Shown: positions 1 to 12,458, counted from the first letter of the stretch. The stretch is 64,000 nt of DNA from Clitoria ternatea (GCA_037962975.1 CM075675.1:50700501-50764500); one strand, 5' to 3'. Notes: generated from the letters alone by a model not told the origin. Numbers and translations are program-made.

Positions 1-3000
1 CTATGAGCCTTATCATCACTTTTACTGTGATCACTGGTGCATAAAATATTATCTTCAATCCCCTTTTCCTTGTCAAGCTTGCGAACAATCACCATTGCTT
101 GTTGAATATCTGCCTGTATTCGTCTAGGTTCAGAACTGATAGGGTGGGTCTTGGGAGCAGCTGAGAAATCATTATCTTTATTAGATCCCCTACCATGTCT
201 TCTTCGTTTACCGCCAGCATCTGTTTCTTCGTCTGAATTTGGTTCACTGGCTTGCCCTGATTTACTGGATGAAGAGTTTAGACCAGGGTTTCTGCAGTTG
301 ATTGTAAAGTATTTTCATCATAGAAAGAATATTGAAAGCATGAGGAGGATGCGTAGGCAGAAACACACAGTAAGAGGAAGAGAACATACAGGTCTAACGT
401 TCCACTTTGTAAATCAAGCAAAAAATCCTTTGCTAGCCGTCGAGCATTTTCATTCCTCCTAAAAAGATAATGTGACAGATACAATTGACTACAATTAGAT
501 ATCTTAATTAAAGTATTAATCTAGCTTCCTATCCAGTAACTACTCAAGTAAAAATACTAGTAGTACATTATCCATCAGTATAAAGAGGGTGACACCATGC
601 TCAGTTCTTCATTAAACTGTATATACAAACCTTTCAATTACTATAAGTAAATTTGTTGGATGGTATTTATCTTTCAACCTGCATCAAAAATCAAAATTTC
701 AACCTACATGAACATTGCCTGCTTTTGTTAGGGAAAGCAAATTGTACTTGACAAAGCAGTAGAGAAAAATAAAAACCATACCACTCCTCATCCTTGTGAG
801 CATTAAAATAAGCTCTTTTTTGAGTAGAAATGTACTCTGACTTGTACTCTTGATACCTAGAAAATGAATTAAGTACATCATTTGTCAACAAGTATCAAAT
901 AAATTCTTCTCTACTTGGAGCTTAGGCGGACGGAATAGAAAGGATATTATTTTCCAAAACTTACCTACGCTCGGCTTCAGCAGGCAATATATCATCCTCA
1001 AGCTCCTGAATGAATTGTTTATAAGACATCAACCCCTCTCTGGAATAATTGACAAGCATCTTGAAGTTAACAGAATTTTCCCAAAAGCTCATTTTGTCAA
1101 ATAGAAAAAAGAAATACAGGAAGCTTGTTCCATGAATCAGTAAAAGCATGAGCAACTTTTTAAAGAGAAACTTCCATAACTACCATTCCGGAGAACATAA
1201 AAGATAAGTTTTAAATAAAAAATCTACATTTTCTTTTATATTAACTGGTAAAACTCAAAAGTGGAAGATGCACATAGGTGCAGAAATTTTACAGAAGTTG
1301 AAGCAGGCAGTAAAGAGCACCAAAAACTAGTCAAAATGAAAGACAAAAGACAGAAGAGCCAGGAGGTCCAAAAGCTCTTTGGTAGTTCAGTTAACACGTT
1401 ACAACAAAACATAAACATAACATACATAGGGAGAATAGCACATTCCATTTCTTTCATGTGCCAAATATTGCCTTCTATCTTCTATTAATTATAACAAAAA
1501 ACACCTACCACATGTATCAAAATGGATGCTAACTCAATGACAAGTGAAGGAGATCTTATATTTCACATGGGGTTTTCTAACAAACAATTAATTGGAGACT
1601 TCAAATAGGAGGAAAATAATTGTTTTGCAAGTTTCTAAAACACATTAAACAAGCAGTGAAGAATAAATTTGCACAAAGTTCCAATCCGGAGCCTATCCAG
1701 AAAATTAGTTAATTTTTTAATTGTGTTGGAAGTCTCACATCGTCTGCCTCATAATATTTCGCATGGTTTAAATACCTGTTAGGCTACTCCAACCATTGTC
1801 AATTGGTTTTTGGATGGAACCTTTAACATGGTATCAGAGCAAGAGCATTCTTTCCGGTTAAAGAGTTTCCCTTTCGTTATAGGTCAAAAGTTACACTTTA
1901 CCTAGTCTGACAGGCTTCGTTGGAGGAGGCGTGTTGGAAGTCGCACATCGCCTGCCTTATAATATTCTGCATGATTTAAATACCTATTGGGCTACTCCTG
2001 CCATTACTATTGGTTTGGGGATGAAACCTTTAACAAATTGAATATTAACTTCCAAAGGGTCTATTGTAGGAATATGTGCTGCTTACAAGGCATAGGATAA
2101 GTAATATGCAGCAGAACATTCCTTTTGAAGAAATCCTTCCTTCAAAGTTGAAGTATAGGGCAAAGTCTACGCCTTTTAAACAATCCAATTTCATCAAGAG
2201 AATGACATGAGTTGCTAATAGACCACAAATCCCAAGTGGGGAACAAAACAAAACAAGAAGAGAATTCTAATAAGGACAAGGACTCGGGGTAGGAAAAGAA
2301 ACAACTTATTGAAAGTTGGAAAAAGAATTACAACCACCAAATTAACTTTAATTCAAGACAAATTAAGATGTTTTTGGCATGTTCTATTGGAACAATAAAA
2401 GAGTATAGCAGTTGGTTAAAACGACATGGTTTCAAAAACTTAAAAGATTATTGTTGGATAAGAACTGATTGCAGGAAATTGAAGTAGTAAAGTAAATGAG
2501 AGAGTAGTAAAAAAAATAACAATTTGTTAATCTTGTTGCAAAAAAATTGTCTGAAAATTTGCCACATTTTTTTAACCATAGGGGAAGATTACAACAGTGA
2601 AGGAGCACCAAATATGATATATTGGTATTGTAAAGATATTTCTAAAGTGAACTACCCACTGGAATAACCTTTCATGATTTTATGATAAAGCTTCATTGAT
2701 AGAAAATGTATACTTCAAGAAAATGATGTCAATGAAAGCAGTCTAGACTAAAACTTCTATACACAGAAGACGCATTCATGAAATAGTCCTTCAAAGATAG
2801 AGTGGTCACAAACTAGATCTAACCAATACAGTGGCCAAATCAATCTTTGGGGACTTATTTGGTAACTATCATCTTTGAGGAACCTAGTTGGTAATCATCC
2901 TATCTTTCAAGGACCAGTTTTCAGTATTTACAAAAAAAAATTGCTAGTGGATACTTCCTTCAACATTTTCACCCAATGCTTTTCTTTTCATTACTAGTTT

Positions 3001-6000
3001 GTCCAGACTGATTGATTGCCCTAATTTAGTTTCGTTTATATAAGTTCATGATGAAAAGTGAAAACTGAAATAGAAGTCCTGCAGAAACAGAAACCAATCT
3101 TCCTCAACGTATACGAGCAAAGCTCTAAAGCCCCAGCCATCAAAGAAGACTAAGGGCCTGTTTGAAAGAAGTGGAAAAGTAAGAACAGGGAGGGAAAGCA
3201 TACTACTTTTTGTAAACTCTCCCATCTTTACCACTTCTCCCAAATAGACCCTTAGTGTTCTTAGACAACAAGTGTCCTCTGTTACTTTCCAGAAATTCAG
3301 TTGCCTTGACACAATAGCTTCTTTCAAAATTTCCATTGCAAAATGGTGTCTTATTTGACTGCTATTTGTATCTGCAGATGATTTCGATGCAGTACTTTGG
3401 TCTTTGCAGAGTTTATGCCCATTTATGGATAAAGGTGAATTGGAGAGCTGATAGCACACACCCTTTCACACAATTTTATTTCCTTCAATAATCTCATCTC
3501 CCAAATTACTCAACAATTGTAGCAGAGACCTGGTGTTGGCCTTACACAATCACTGCAGTCAAGTGTATGTTTCATGAAGCCAACCACTCAGGATGTAAAT
3601 TAAGCATTTCTATCTCAGAATATTTTCAACAGTATCAACCTCTTAACCTGTTGTTTCAGATCCTGCAATGTGACGAATGTACTGGCATGTTTTCCATATT
3701 TCCTTTCTCAACTACCATTGCACGATACAATTTATTGTCGATATTACACCAGAAAGACATGATACAAGGCAAGTATAATTATTCATTCATAGAATTGTGG
3801 TTTATATTTAAAAAATAATAATAAAGGGAAGTACAAAGCTGACCTTTGTGAACCTCCACTTGGCAAATCTCCATAACCACGGTTAGTGTCCAAATCTGCA
3901 AAACAAACATAACATAGGAACATATTAATTTCAATAGATTTCATCAGGGAAATAAGGTAGACTCACTTTGATAGATTCCTTAGATTTTTTTAAAATTTAA
4001 GTTGGGCTTAACAATTAACTGAACTCAACCCCAGAGTTATATCATGAGGTGAGCATTGCCCTAGCCTTTATAAGCTCCACTTTAGCTATACCTGCAGTTG
4101 ATGTGGGATTTCACCACGCCCAGGGTTGGAATCTCAAGCATGGAAATTGTACGTTTATATTTTTTAAAATATTGCACAAGGAAAGCCGCAGGGCATGGTA
4201 AAGGGTCAGATCTACAATTTGATACCATCTTAAATTTGGGTTGGGGTCTATGGGATCTCAGCATGTGACATGTCTCCAAGAATAGTCTCATAGTAGTTAA
4301 AATCGTAGAATCATGCAGGTCATATCCCAATTCAATACAAAATCTATGGTGATTGTTACGAATGGCAATTAGAATTGTTTTGGGTCATGACTCATGAATT
4401 GACATCATCTGCCGAATCACATGAATCGCATCTGTATTGGAAGATTAACATGCCATTGTCTCACAAACGGGTTGCTCACATAAAACAGGTTGGATTGCAC
4501 AACCCAGATCAGTAAATACTCAGATTTTGGGATATCTTTTTGCAAATCTGTTTTTATAGAAATGGAAGGCCAAGTGAAATCCTCCCCTCCAATGAACCCA
4601 AGGCACAAGAACATTTAAGATTGAAAGCCTAGAGAAGTTCCCCATACTTCACCTCTTTCGGACATATTCAACTTTCTGCCTCTACCCACTGCCTCCAGTG
4701 CGTCGTGTCTCCTCCATTGCGGTTTCCTTTGCTTAGTTTCCATACCCATAGTCTTATCTCTGTCCACATGCTCTAATCTCTCTCTTGTTACTAAGAGCAT
4801 TTGATATTAGAAAAGGCTCCTATCATTTATGACTTGAATTTTGGATTATTTTGAAGTTTATTACTGATATAATATAACAGCTTATGTTTCTGTTTGTGCA
4901 GAAAGTTACTCACTTGTTTGACTTAAAAATACTAATATCTTTATGTTTTAAATGTATCTTTATGTGAAAGTATATTAAATGTTATTTTAATTATTGATCC
5001 TGTATCTAATAATATTTGATTCAGAATACAGGAAAATGATATTCCAATTCACAATTCAAAAAACAGGCATTCCAATTCAAATCTTGATTTGATAACCATC
5101 GTTGAACTACAAACTTCTAAAAAGAAAAAATGACAATGATACTAGATTTACACATTTAAAGAATAGTAGTTTGGTGTGGGGTTGAGCCCTTCTGAGCCTG
5201 AACATCTGATGTTTGAGGTTTCGCTGGAACCCAGTATTATCTAGCTCATACTCAAGCTTGAATATAGCGTATCAAACTTAAAAACCATGAATTTTAGTTC
5301 GTCTCAACTCTCAACTTTACATCAAATTTGCGCTAAAGTTTAATAAATTAATAATGACTTTAATCAAGCTAAGCTGGGCATTCTATCAAGCCAAATGGAG
5401 GAATAAAACTTCGAGGATCAAATTGTACAAAGCAAAACTTTAGGGGGGCAAGGGTAAGTAAATTGTCACTTCCAGTTCCAGGGCACTCTGTATTTAGTAT
5501 AATTTTTTCACTGATTGAACAGAATGGTAAATTACGAAATCTACCGAATAAGTCATAAAATCTGAATTTTTTTCTAACTAACCAATTAAAGTGGACTTCA
5601 TAAAGCATTCCCACTGCATGCCTCAGCTGATGTTTTGAAATTAACAGTAGTACAAAGTACAAACAACACTGAACAGACTATAGACCATAATAAGGTCCAT
5701 AATGTAATGACTTATAGGATATTGATCTTTATACTGTAATGAAAGAAGTATTTAGATTTTAGACAGCATATCTAACAATATTTATTCAATAGTACATCTA
5801 TTGAATATTCTCCAAACAACAGCCACATGTCCACACTAAGCATAACATCACCAATTTATCTCTCATCACAAGCAAGAACATGAAAGGCAGAAATACAATG
5901 AAATTGAATAGTGTAAAAAGAGAGCTATTCTATCATGCAAATATAATTAAGTATGCAAAAGTGAGATTTGATGATTCAACTTAGTTCAAATGAAAGAATA

Positions 6001-8024
6001 AAACTTGAATTGAAACTATAAGTAAACGCCATTCACATTATGTAAGAAAAAGAGAAGAGACTAACAACTATTAACCTACCAGAAATCCCATTATGATATC
6101 CCCCAGTAGATCGATGTGGAAACCTGCCATAAGACTTGTCATCTGCATAACCAGTCCTTCCACTCGCTCCTCGTTCATAGCCACCAACATAATCATGGCC
6201 GAATCTGCTTTAATCACATAATAAAATAAATTAAGGGGAAAAATTATTACCATAACGGGTGATGGATGCATATATGCTAGAGTAAGAAAATCTGTAAAGC
6301 AAATGTAATAACTAGGCTGCTTTAACTGCAGTCTGATCTCTACAATTGCAATTACTTTAAACCAAATTGCAATAACTACCTTTAACTGCGAAATCTAGGA
6401 GTAGGAACATGTGTGGCACGATATGATTAAATTTTACCCCATAATTTCATCAGCCACCCACCTAGATTTCTGCCAAAGTACATATCTTATTGGCTACCTT
6501 TGTATTCATATTATTTCACATAGTAGTCAATTCACGGAATCTCAAGCACAATTGCGGCACGTCGTCACTTCATGGGTCCTCCATGTGAAACCGCAGTCGG
6601 GAGCACTATCTCAGGCATGATCTCTCCTGGACGTTGAAACAGCGTCGTTTTGTGCTTTTTTAAGGGAGAAAAGGAAGTTGATATTTTACCTCTTTTTCCT
6701 TAGGGTTTTTTCAGCAAAACCCTCTTCTATCTCCCTCTCTTTCAGGTTTTCATCTTCTCCATCTCCCTCTCTTTCCTCTTCAACAAAACCCTCCTTCAGA
6801 CACTGGCAACCACTGCAGAGTCTCTGGGGACCACTGCATGGACTCCAATGACCTCCTCCAAGCCATGTGCATCTTCCGACAACCTCCAAACAGCCTCCAA
6901 TGACCTGCAGCAGCCTCCAACAACCACCTGAAGCCCCTGCCAGCCCTCTGCAGCCTCCGTCTTCCACTAGTTTTTTCTTCCCCTTTTTTCCCCATCCCAT
7001 TTGGATGTTATTTAGTTGTTTCTTTATTTTTTTAAGCTTTTCTGCATATATAATTATATATGTGTTTATTTGTTTTGCCCCAGGATCATGTAAAATAGTT
7101 CTGCAGTCACAGTTTTGGGGTCAGTCACGATCCCAGTTTTGGGGTCAACCACAATGTGACGCTATTTGAGATTGACTACTATGTTATTTCATGTGGAAAA
7201 TCCTCCGAGGAGAATAGCAGAGCTCAACATACAATCCCCAGCCACAAAGAATTTGAACAACATAATCAAAATCAAAACAACTATTGCAAACTACAATTTT
7301 CACCACAAAATTAAACAAGACATCAAGGCCTAACTCTCCAAATTAAACAGAGTTGCACTAATCTAACTGAAGTCTAGATAAATAAGACATATGCAGGGCT
7401 ACTTAGACTGCAAACAAAAAGTTCCATCTATTCCTCTTGCATGTAAAAAACTACTGCACCGTGTTCTATCCCTCAAATGCAATTAAAAAACACACACACA
7501 CACACACAACATTTAAGGTCAAGATTCTAAATTAAAACGAGTTGAACCAATCAGAAATCAACTTAAATAAGACGTACACAAAATAATACCTAATTGCAAA
7601 TATTACAGACACAAAAATCAAACGCATATAACAAATCCTCAAATTTAGGGTTAAAAAAAAACTTGCATCACCTGTCGTCAGGTCCATAACCGCGAGGGCT
7701 ACCCCTCCTGGATCGCTTATAAGGCGGCGGCGACCGGCGCGACGGCGGAGGGGGAGAAGAGTAGCGCCGGTCGCGGTAGCCGGGGCTAGGGCTGCGGCGA
7801 CGCTTGAAGTCCCTATCGCGGTCGTAGTAGTCGCGGCTGCGGTTGGGATGGCGGTCGAAATCACGGTCGTCCCTGCGGTCACGTCGGCGAGAGGGTGGAG
7901 GATGAGGCGGAGGAGGGAGATCGTCGGCAGCGGTAGAGGGAGGCGGAGGAGGAGGAGGAGGAGGCGGCGGAGGAGCGGAGGCGGAGGGAGATTGGTCGGG
8001 TGGGAGGTTCATAACCTCGGCCAT
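1..8024 (-). CDS. SE: SERRATE (SE/ARS2-type RNA effector protein), 5' half, runs off left edge
   Basis: Homologue of Arabidopsis SERRATE, the nuclear zinc-finger partner of DCL1 and HYL1 in pri-miRNA processing that also works with the cap-binding complex in splicing. Exons on the minus strand, all with GT-AG borders and compatible phases: 7672-8024, 6080-6204, 3844-3895, 965-1039, 782-856, 631-678, 390-458 and 1-291 (open at the edge), together about 362 codons, roughly half of the usual 720. The start at 8024 gives MAEVMNLPPD, matching the family start; an in-frame ATG at 8117 lies upstream and is not favoured. Seen in order: proline run (about residues 18-30), RD/RS/SP-rich segment, GY-rich linker, the conserved GLMSYKQFIQELEDDILP block, YQEYKSEY, KYHPTNLL and AKDFLLDLQSGTLDL, then a basic KRRRHGRG stretch. 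The ARS2 C-terminal part and zinc finger lie outside. Introns of 1467, 2184 and 2804 bp come first; later ones are about 100-170 bp. No break seen. Confidence 0.93.
1724..2035 (+). mobile_element. TRIM (terminal-repeat retrotransposon in miniature) in SERRATE intron 3
   Basis: Two direct repeats of about 105 bp, 1724-1828 and 1932-2035, each starting TGTTGGAAGTC and ending CCTTTAACA. The left one is followed at once by TGGTATCAGAGC (1829-1840), the usual primer-binding site for initiator Met-tRNA. A purine-rich GGAGGAGGCG precedes the right repeat. The element is flanked by a perfect 5-bp duplication AATTG (1719-1723 and 2036-2040). At 312 bp with about 103 bp of core it has no coding capacity. 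It sits antisense to SERRATE. Confidence 0.88.
3150..3256. mobile_element. short inverted-repeat (MITE-like) element in SERRATE intron 3
   Basis: The ends CTAAGGGCCTGTTTG (from 3150) and CAAATAGACCCTTAG (3241-3255) are inverted repeats with two mismatches. The GGGCCTGTTTG terminus resembles Tourist/PIF-Harbinger MITEs. The target duplication is not resolved because the ends overlap a CTAA/TTAG palindrome. About 107 bp. Confidence 0.5.
3896..6079 (-). other. SERRATE intron 2, no supported feature inside
   Basis: A 2184-bp AT-rich intron between exons 3 and 2. Several short open frames occur but none shows a recognisable domain or coding bias. A segment around 4080-4340 has TGGTATCAAATT-like sequence on the minus strand and could be an old retroelement scrap, but no paired repeat was found. 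Confidence 0.6.
6519..7183. mobile_element. non-autonomous hAT-like DNA transposon in SERRATE intron 1
   Basis: Perfect 13-bp terminal inverted repeats CATAGTAGTCAAT (6519-6531) and ATTGACTACTATG (7171-7183). They are flanked by a perfect 8-bp duplication TTATTTCA (6511-6518 and 7184-7191). The length of the duplication and A at position 2 with G at position 5 of the terminus fit hAT elements; a 9-bp Mutator duplication is less likely because the ninth base differs. The core is much more GC-rich than the surrounding intron, with CTCC/CAGC-rich tracts around 6720-6980, but encodes no recognisable transposase. Confidence 0.8.
7491..7510. repeat. (CA)n microsatellite in SERRATE intron 1
   Basis: About nine to ten CA units in a row just upstream (in the gene's sense, downstream) of exon 1. 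Confidence 0.9.
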
Positions 8025-8117
8025 AGAGAGGGGGTAAAATTGGAAAATGGAAGGGGGAAGAGAGAAAAACCCTAATAGATACAAGAAAGAAGTAGAGAGG
8101 ATTATGAAGTTGAGCAA
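8025..8117 (-). promoter_or_regulatory. SERRATE 5' leader with telo-box
   Basis: Upstream of the SERRATE start the transcribed strand is pyrimidine-rich, as is common for plant leaders. A telo-box (AAACCCTAA on the plus strand, 8067-8075) lies about 45 bases from the start codon; this motif is common near transcription starts of plant translation and RNA-processing genes. The transcription start itself cannot be fixed from the sequence. Confidence 0.5.
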
Positions 8118-8819
8118 AGTTGTTTGGTTTCTGTGTTATTTTTGTTCAGATGAGTATGGCTTTTCTGCAAAATCAAATGGGTTATCTGGTTTCAGTGCCT
8201 AGAACGATAAAAAACACATTCGGCCTCCCCTCCGATTCATTTTTTTTATTATTCTTTATAATTTTTCATGCAATTTCAATTGTAGCCAATACTTCCACCC
8301 AAAAAAAAATTGTAGCCAACACTTTTTGAGTTTAGCCATAGCTCATTCATCCTCTTTTATTTAAACTTATTTTAAGAAATAAATGTATTTTAATTTTAAA
8401 AAAAATATTTATTTTAAATTTTGATATGTTTGTTTAAAGTTTTAAAAATAAACAGAAGTTAAAAATAAACGAATTTATGTTTATTTTAAGAAGCAATTTT
8501 GATCAGGTTATTAAAAAAGTACTTATAAAAAAAATATTTTTTTAAAAATACTTAAAAATAAACTTAAACAAACTAGCCTTATATCTTAAAAATAAAAAAT
8601 ATTCACATGGCTTGGTGGACGACTTCTTTAAGCATTTTTTTCATTTGAACTTAAATTTTAATAACCAAACATATATTGAGTTATGATAAAGAGTAAACTT
8701 ATTTATATTTTAAATAATGTGTTGTGTAAATCAGCTACTCAAATATTAACTTTTTTTTTTGTAAATAGATCCTCCATGGTAATAATCGTTTGTTAATCGT
8801 TAAAAATATGAGTTGAAGG
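8118..8819. other. AT-rich spacer upstream of SERRATE
   Basis: Homopolymer-rich, AT-rich sequence between SERRATE and the hAT-like element. It should contain the distal SERRATE promoter. No gene or repeat boundary was recognised. Confidence 0.5.
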
Positions 8820-9290
8820 TAGAGGTGGTCAATTTCCGTATAATCTGTTTGAAGCCGCACAGTCCGAGCTGAAGAAAAATGATCAAACGGTTTTAAATAG
8901 TTTTCGGATTAAAAAATCAAAAAATTTGGACTCCAACGGCTATTTTTGGACGGGAACGGTTGAGAAAAAATTAAAAAATGGCACCTCTCATAAATCGTAG
9001 CTTAGCGTAATTAGGAAGCCCATATTATGTTTGGCCCAATCACAAAGCCCATAAAATTGAAAATATCTTCAGTAACCATAATTCCATCCTCTCTTTTTTA
9101 TTTTATTTTCAGCAACTCATCCTTTTGTTCTCTCTCTACAGCAACGGCTCTTTCGGCAACTCTTCTTATTCCTCTCTGTGTTTCTCACTCTCTCCCTCCC
9201 TCTTAAACCCACCACCAAGACCCAAATATCTTTTTCCTCTCTTTTTGTTTGAGGAAGGAACACTAAATTAATGTTGTGGAAGAAGATGGT

Positions 9291-10854
9291 TGTATTTATA
9301 TGTTGAAACAGGTTTTGATGAATGACAAACAATTGAAGAATCAAGACATTTTTAAAAGGATGTTACACAAATCATAGACCATGAATAACAAGCTGATTCG
9401 AATTAAGAAATCAAGAATCAAATACATGAGAATCGATGAAGTACAAAAAATTAATGGCATTCACAGAGGTCCAAAACAAGTAAAATAATTATTCAAAGTG
9501 CCAAAGAAAGATTAGTTCAAAGAACCATGCAAGAAAGTATCAAGAATGGACCCAAAAGAAGCAAAATGTATCAAAACTTGAAGGGAACAGGCCAAGTAAT
9601 CGATTCATCTCTATGGGAATCGATTCCCACGTGAAAAATGAAAGAGGAATCGATTTAAGACACAAAGGAATCGATTCATGATGGAAATTAAGGGGAGGAA
9701 TCGATTCATTAACATTAGGAACGATTCATGCTGAAAATTAAGTGAAGGAATCGATTCATCAAGCTTAGGAATCGATTCATACTGGAACTTGGCTCAAGGA
9801 ATCGATTCATGGACTGGAGGAATCGATTCATGCTACTAGGAATCGATTCCCCTTGCTGGAAATCGATTTATGTGTTATTTTTTAGTCAAAAAATACACTG
9901 GAAGAATTGGAATCATGTGCCAAATCATAGAAATTATCAATACGCGCTTTCAGAAACTCAAGACCACTTATTCCTCTCTCGAAGACTCAAACTAAACGAC
10001 AATTCCATTAATTGAGGTAGACAATTTCACTTCATAAGTCAGGAAACATGGAATGTTGGGAGATTAAGGCTCTCGATGCATAAAATTAGGAATCGGTGGA
10101 ATTCAAATTTTTTTGGCAGCACATACTCTGGAACTCCTATAAATAGAGAAGAAGTGAACCAGCAGAGACACACCCTTCGCAGCATCAAATACTTGTTTTC
10201 ATTCCTTCTTCTTACTTACTCTTTGATTCTCTTTATTTTGAAGTATTAATTTTTGAGAGTTATTTTGTGAGAAAAATATTTTTGAGTGCTAAAATTGCAT
10301 ATCCTCTTTTAAGAGAAGAAAAATATTTTTTAGGTGCTTAAATTTGTATATCCACTCTATTGAGAGAGTCACACTTGTAAAATCACATACACAAAATCAG
10401 AGATACTTGTTGGGTTGGGATTCAACCTTGTAATTGAGAGATTGTGAGATTGGGTGGGTTGCCCTTTAGCCTGTGAGGATTAAGTTCTTGAGTGTGGGAC
10501 ACTAAGAGACTGTAATTGCTCAAGGCGTGTATCTCAAATTCTCAATAGTAGAAATCCTCTAAGTGAGTTACTTGGAGGCGAGACGTACACTAGTGTGGTG
10601 GAACTCGTATATATCGGTTTGCAAATCTTCTTTTCCCTAATCTATTTAAATTTGTGTATTTAAATTGCTTGCTTAATTTGTTACGCTTAATAACTTTGTT
10701 ATTCAAACTTCTTTATTATTCTCATTTAAGATTAAGTTTATCATCTTCTCTATATATATTTGTCAAAGAACCAATTTCACAAGCATTTCAACAAAAAATT
10801 TTAATATTCAATTCACCCCCCCCCTCTTGAGTAATTGAGGCCACTTGGTTAACA
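9291..10854 (+). mobile_element. Sirevirus (Ty1/copia) solo LTR
   Basis: The sequence starts TGTATTTATATGTTG and ends GAGGCCACTTGGTTAACA. The same ends occur at 38462-39830 and, reversed, at 61273-62992, the last attached to copia Pol. Flanks ATGGT (9286-9290) and ATGGC (10855-10859) match at 4 of 5 bases, so this is a solo LTR with one mutated duplication base. It is nested inside the hAT-like element. 1564 bp. Confidence 0.8.
9599..9872. repeat. array of the 10-bp palindrome GAATCGATTC inside the Sirevirus LTR
   Basis: About a dozen exact or near copies of GAATCGATTC, a perfect palindrome with a central CG, spaced roughly 15-35 bp apart. Intervening sequence is not conserved. The same motif array occurs in the other two LTRs of this family (about 38750-38930 and 62395-62725). 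Confidence 0.9.
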
Positions 10855-11280
10855 ATGGCGATTGGGAAGGTGTACGCGAAGTCATGGTAAGGTGAATCAG
10901 TGGCACACTGAGAAGGTTGAACCATTGGTTTTCATTTTGTTATGATCTACAATTTTTATTTCAAGTTTTAATTTTTTCTGTGATTTCTACCTATAATTTT
11001 AAGTTGTAATTGTCATCTTTTTCTTTGATCCATCTTCAAGTTTCAATTTTTATCTATAATTTCTACCTATTCGTTCTATTCGTTCTGTAATTTTTAAGTT
11101 TTGGTTTTGAGTTTTAAATGTACAAAGTTGTTATAGCCGCCCGATGTATACCGACGCTGGAAGAACCGAAACCCACCTAGTCCGATCTCTTCTTCAGATG
11201 AAACTGGGTTAACTTTTGCACATGAACGGTTTGGTCAGTGGGACCTTTTATGGTCCAAAACCATCTGATTACCACCCCTA

Positions 11281-12126
11281 GTTGGAGGGGTAAGTGGGTG
11301 GCATAATTTCCTTAGATCAGTACAAGGAATATGCTGTCAATTGTACTAATCAACCGTAATGTTCAAAACTTAAATTGGCCTTGTAACACTTTTAAAACAC
11401 TTAAAATAAAAGGTTTAATTACATGTTTGATTCTTTAACTTTGTAATATATGCTTATAAAAAATGTGTTAGCCTATTTAAACAAAAATCATGAGTTGAAT
11501 TTCATATATAATAATATACGTGAGATTTTGTTAATCGTATGTGATTGAATTGATTATAGATATATGACTAACTTAATTACAGACAATCGTCTCAATTATA
11601 TATTTGATTAATAATAATTTAAATTAAGAATTAAAATTAAAATGTATTTCTTACATAATACTCTTTTGATATGTAATTCAACAATAGTAATAATTAACAA
11701 AAATAATTAATATCCAAAATATTAAAATATTTTTTTAGTAAAATTATTTACTTTTTATTATCATTCATAAAATTTATATTTTAAACTAATTATAATGTTT
11801 AATTCTACATTAAAAAAATCTAATACAATTGTGGAAGACGCAGGCATCATTACTAATTTTTATACACTTTTGGTAATTCAACTTATCAAATGTTTGATTT
11901 TTGTCTCCTAATTTTTAATTATATAATTTTCATTCTGAGTTATTTAGTATGTTAACATTTGATCCACTAATTTTTAATTGTACAACTTTAGTTCCTAAAT
12001 TTTCATTTTTCACACATTTAGTCCTTTATCCTATTTTTTTCTAATTAATAATATTTTATATTACTATTTATTATAAATATTCATCATTATTATATTGTAA
12101 TAAAAAAATATTGATGTAAAGAATAT
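11281..12126. other. AT-rich intergenic spacer
   Basis: Very AT-rich, no open frame with recognisable content. Nothing further supported. Confidence 0.5.
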
Positions 12127-12458
12127 ATAGACAATGTATCATATGAGAAAAACTTCTTAGGTGAGGGTGAGAGAAATAAATCTGAACCGTTGGATTTTAT
12201 TATGAATAGTCGAGATCATGTGACTTTTTAAAAGTTTTATGAGAAATGTTATCTTAGGTGAGAGTGAGATGGGAAAATCTAAACCGTACAATCATAAATT
12301 GATGGTCATAATTAAGAGTTTATCAATTAAAAAGGCAAGTGACTTTAGTCACATGATCAATATATTTTAATATTCATCATTCATGGTAACATTTAACGGT
12401 TTAAATTTATTCTTCTTACTCTCACCTAAAAAAGTTTTTCTCATATACATCGTCTATA
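12127..12458. mobile_element. MITE, family copy 1
   Basis: The left end (about 12127 onward, GACAATGTATCATATGAG) and the inverse of the right end (GACGATGTATATGAG) form long imperfect inverted repeats of about 45 bp that include AGGTGAG/CTCACCT. A related copy is at 25303-25535. The likely TA target duplication cannot be separated from flanking TATA. About 330 bp, non-coding. The left half contains two similar sub-repeats (GTGAGAG...GAACCGTT and GTGAGAT...AAACCGTA). Confidence 0.65.

Larger units (their letters stand above)
8820..11280. mobile_element. hAT-like non-autonomous element carrying a nested solo LTR
   Basis: The left end TAGAGGTGGTCAAT (from 8820) and the inverse of the right end, TAGGGGTGGTAAT (ending 11280), form imperfect terminal inverted repeats with the hAT-typical A2 and G5. 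Flanks GTTGAAGG (8812-8819) and GTTGGAGG (11281-11288) match at 7 of 8 bases, as expected for an aged 8-bp duplication. Without the nested LTR at 9291-10854 the element would be about 0.9 kb. No transposase domain is visible. Confidence 0.65.

Noticed and set aside
3046..3459. 137-codon minus-strand frame
   Set aside because: Lies in SERRATE intron 3 and spans the MITE-like repeat; no domain and no coding bias.
7532..7882. 116-codon minus-strand frame rich in Ala and Thr
   Set aside because: It overlaps SERRATE exon 1 in another frame; the exon 1 frame matches the protein family.
9599..9872. CRISPR-like spacing of a short repeat
   Set aside because: The unit is a 10-bp palindrome with irregular spacing inside a plant retroelement LTR; no cas genes, eukaryotic sequence.
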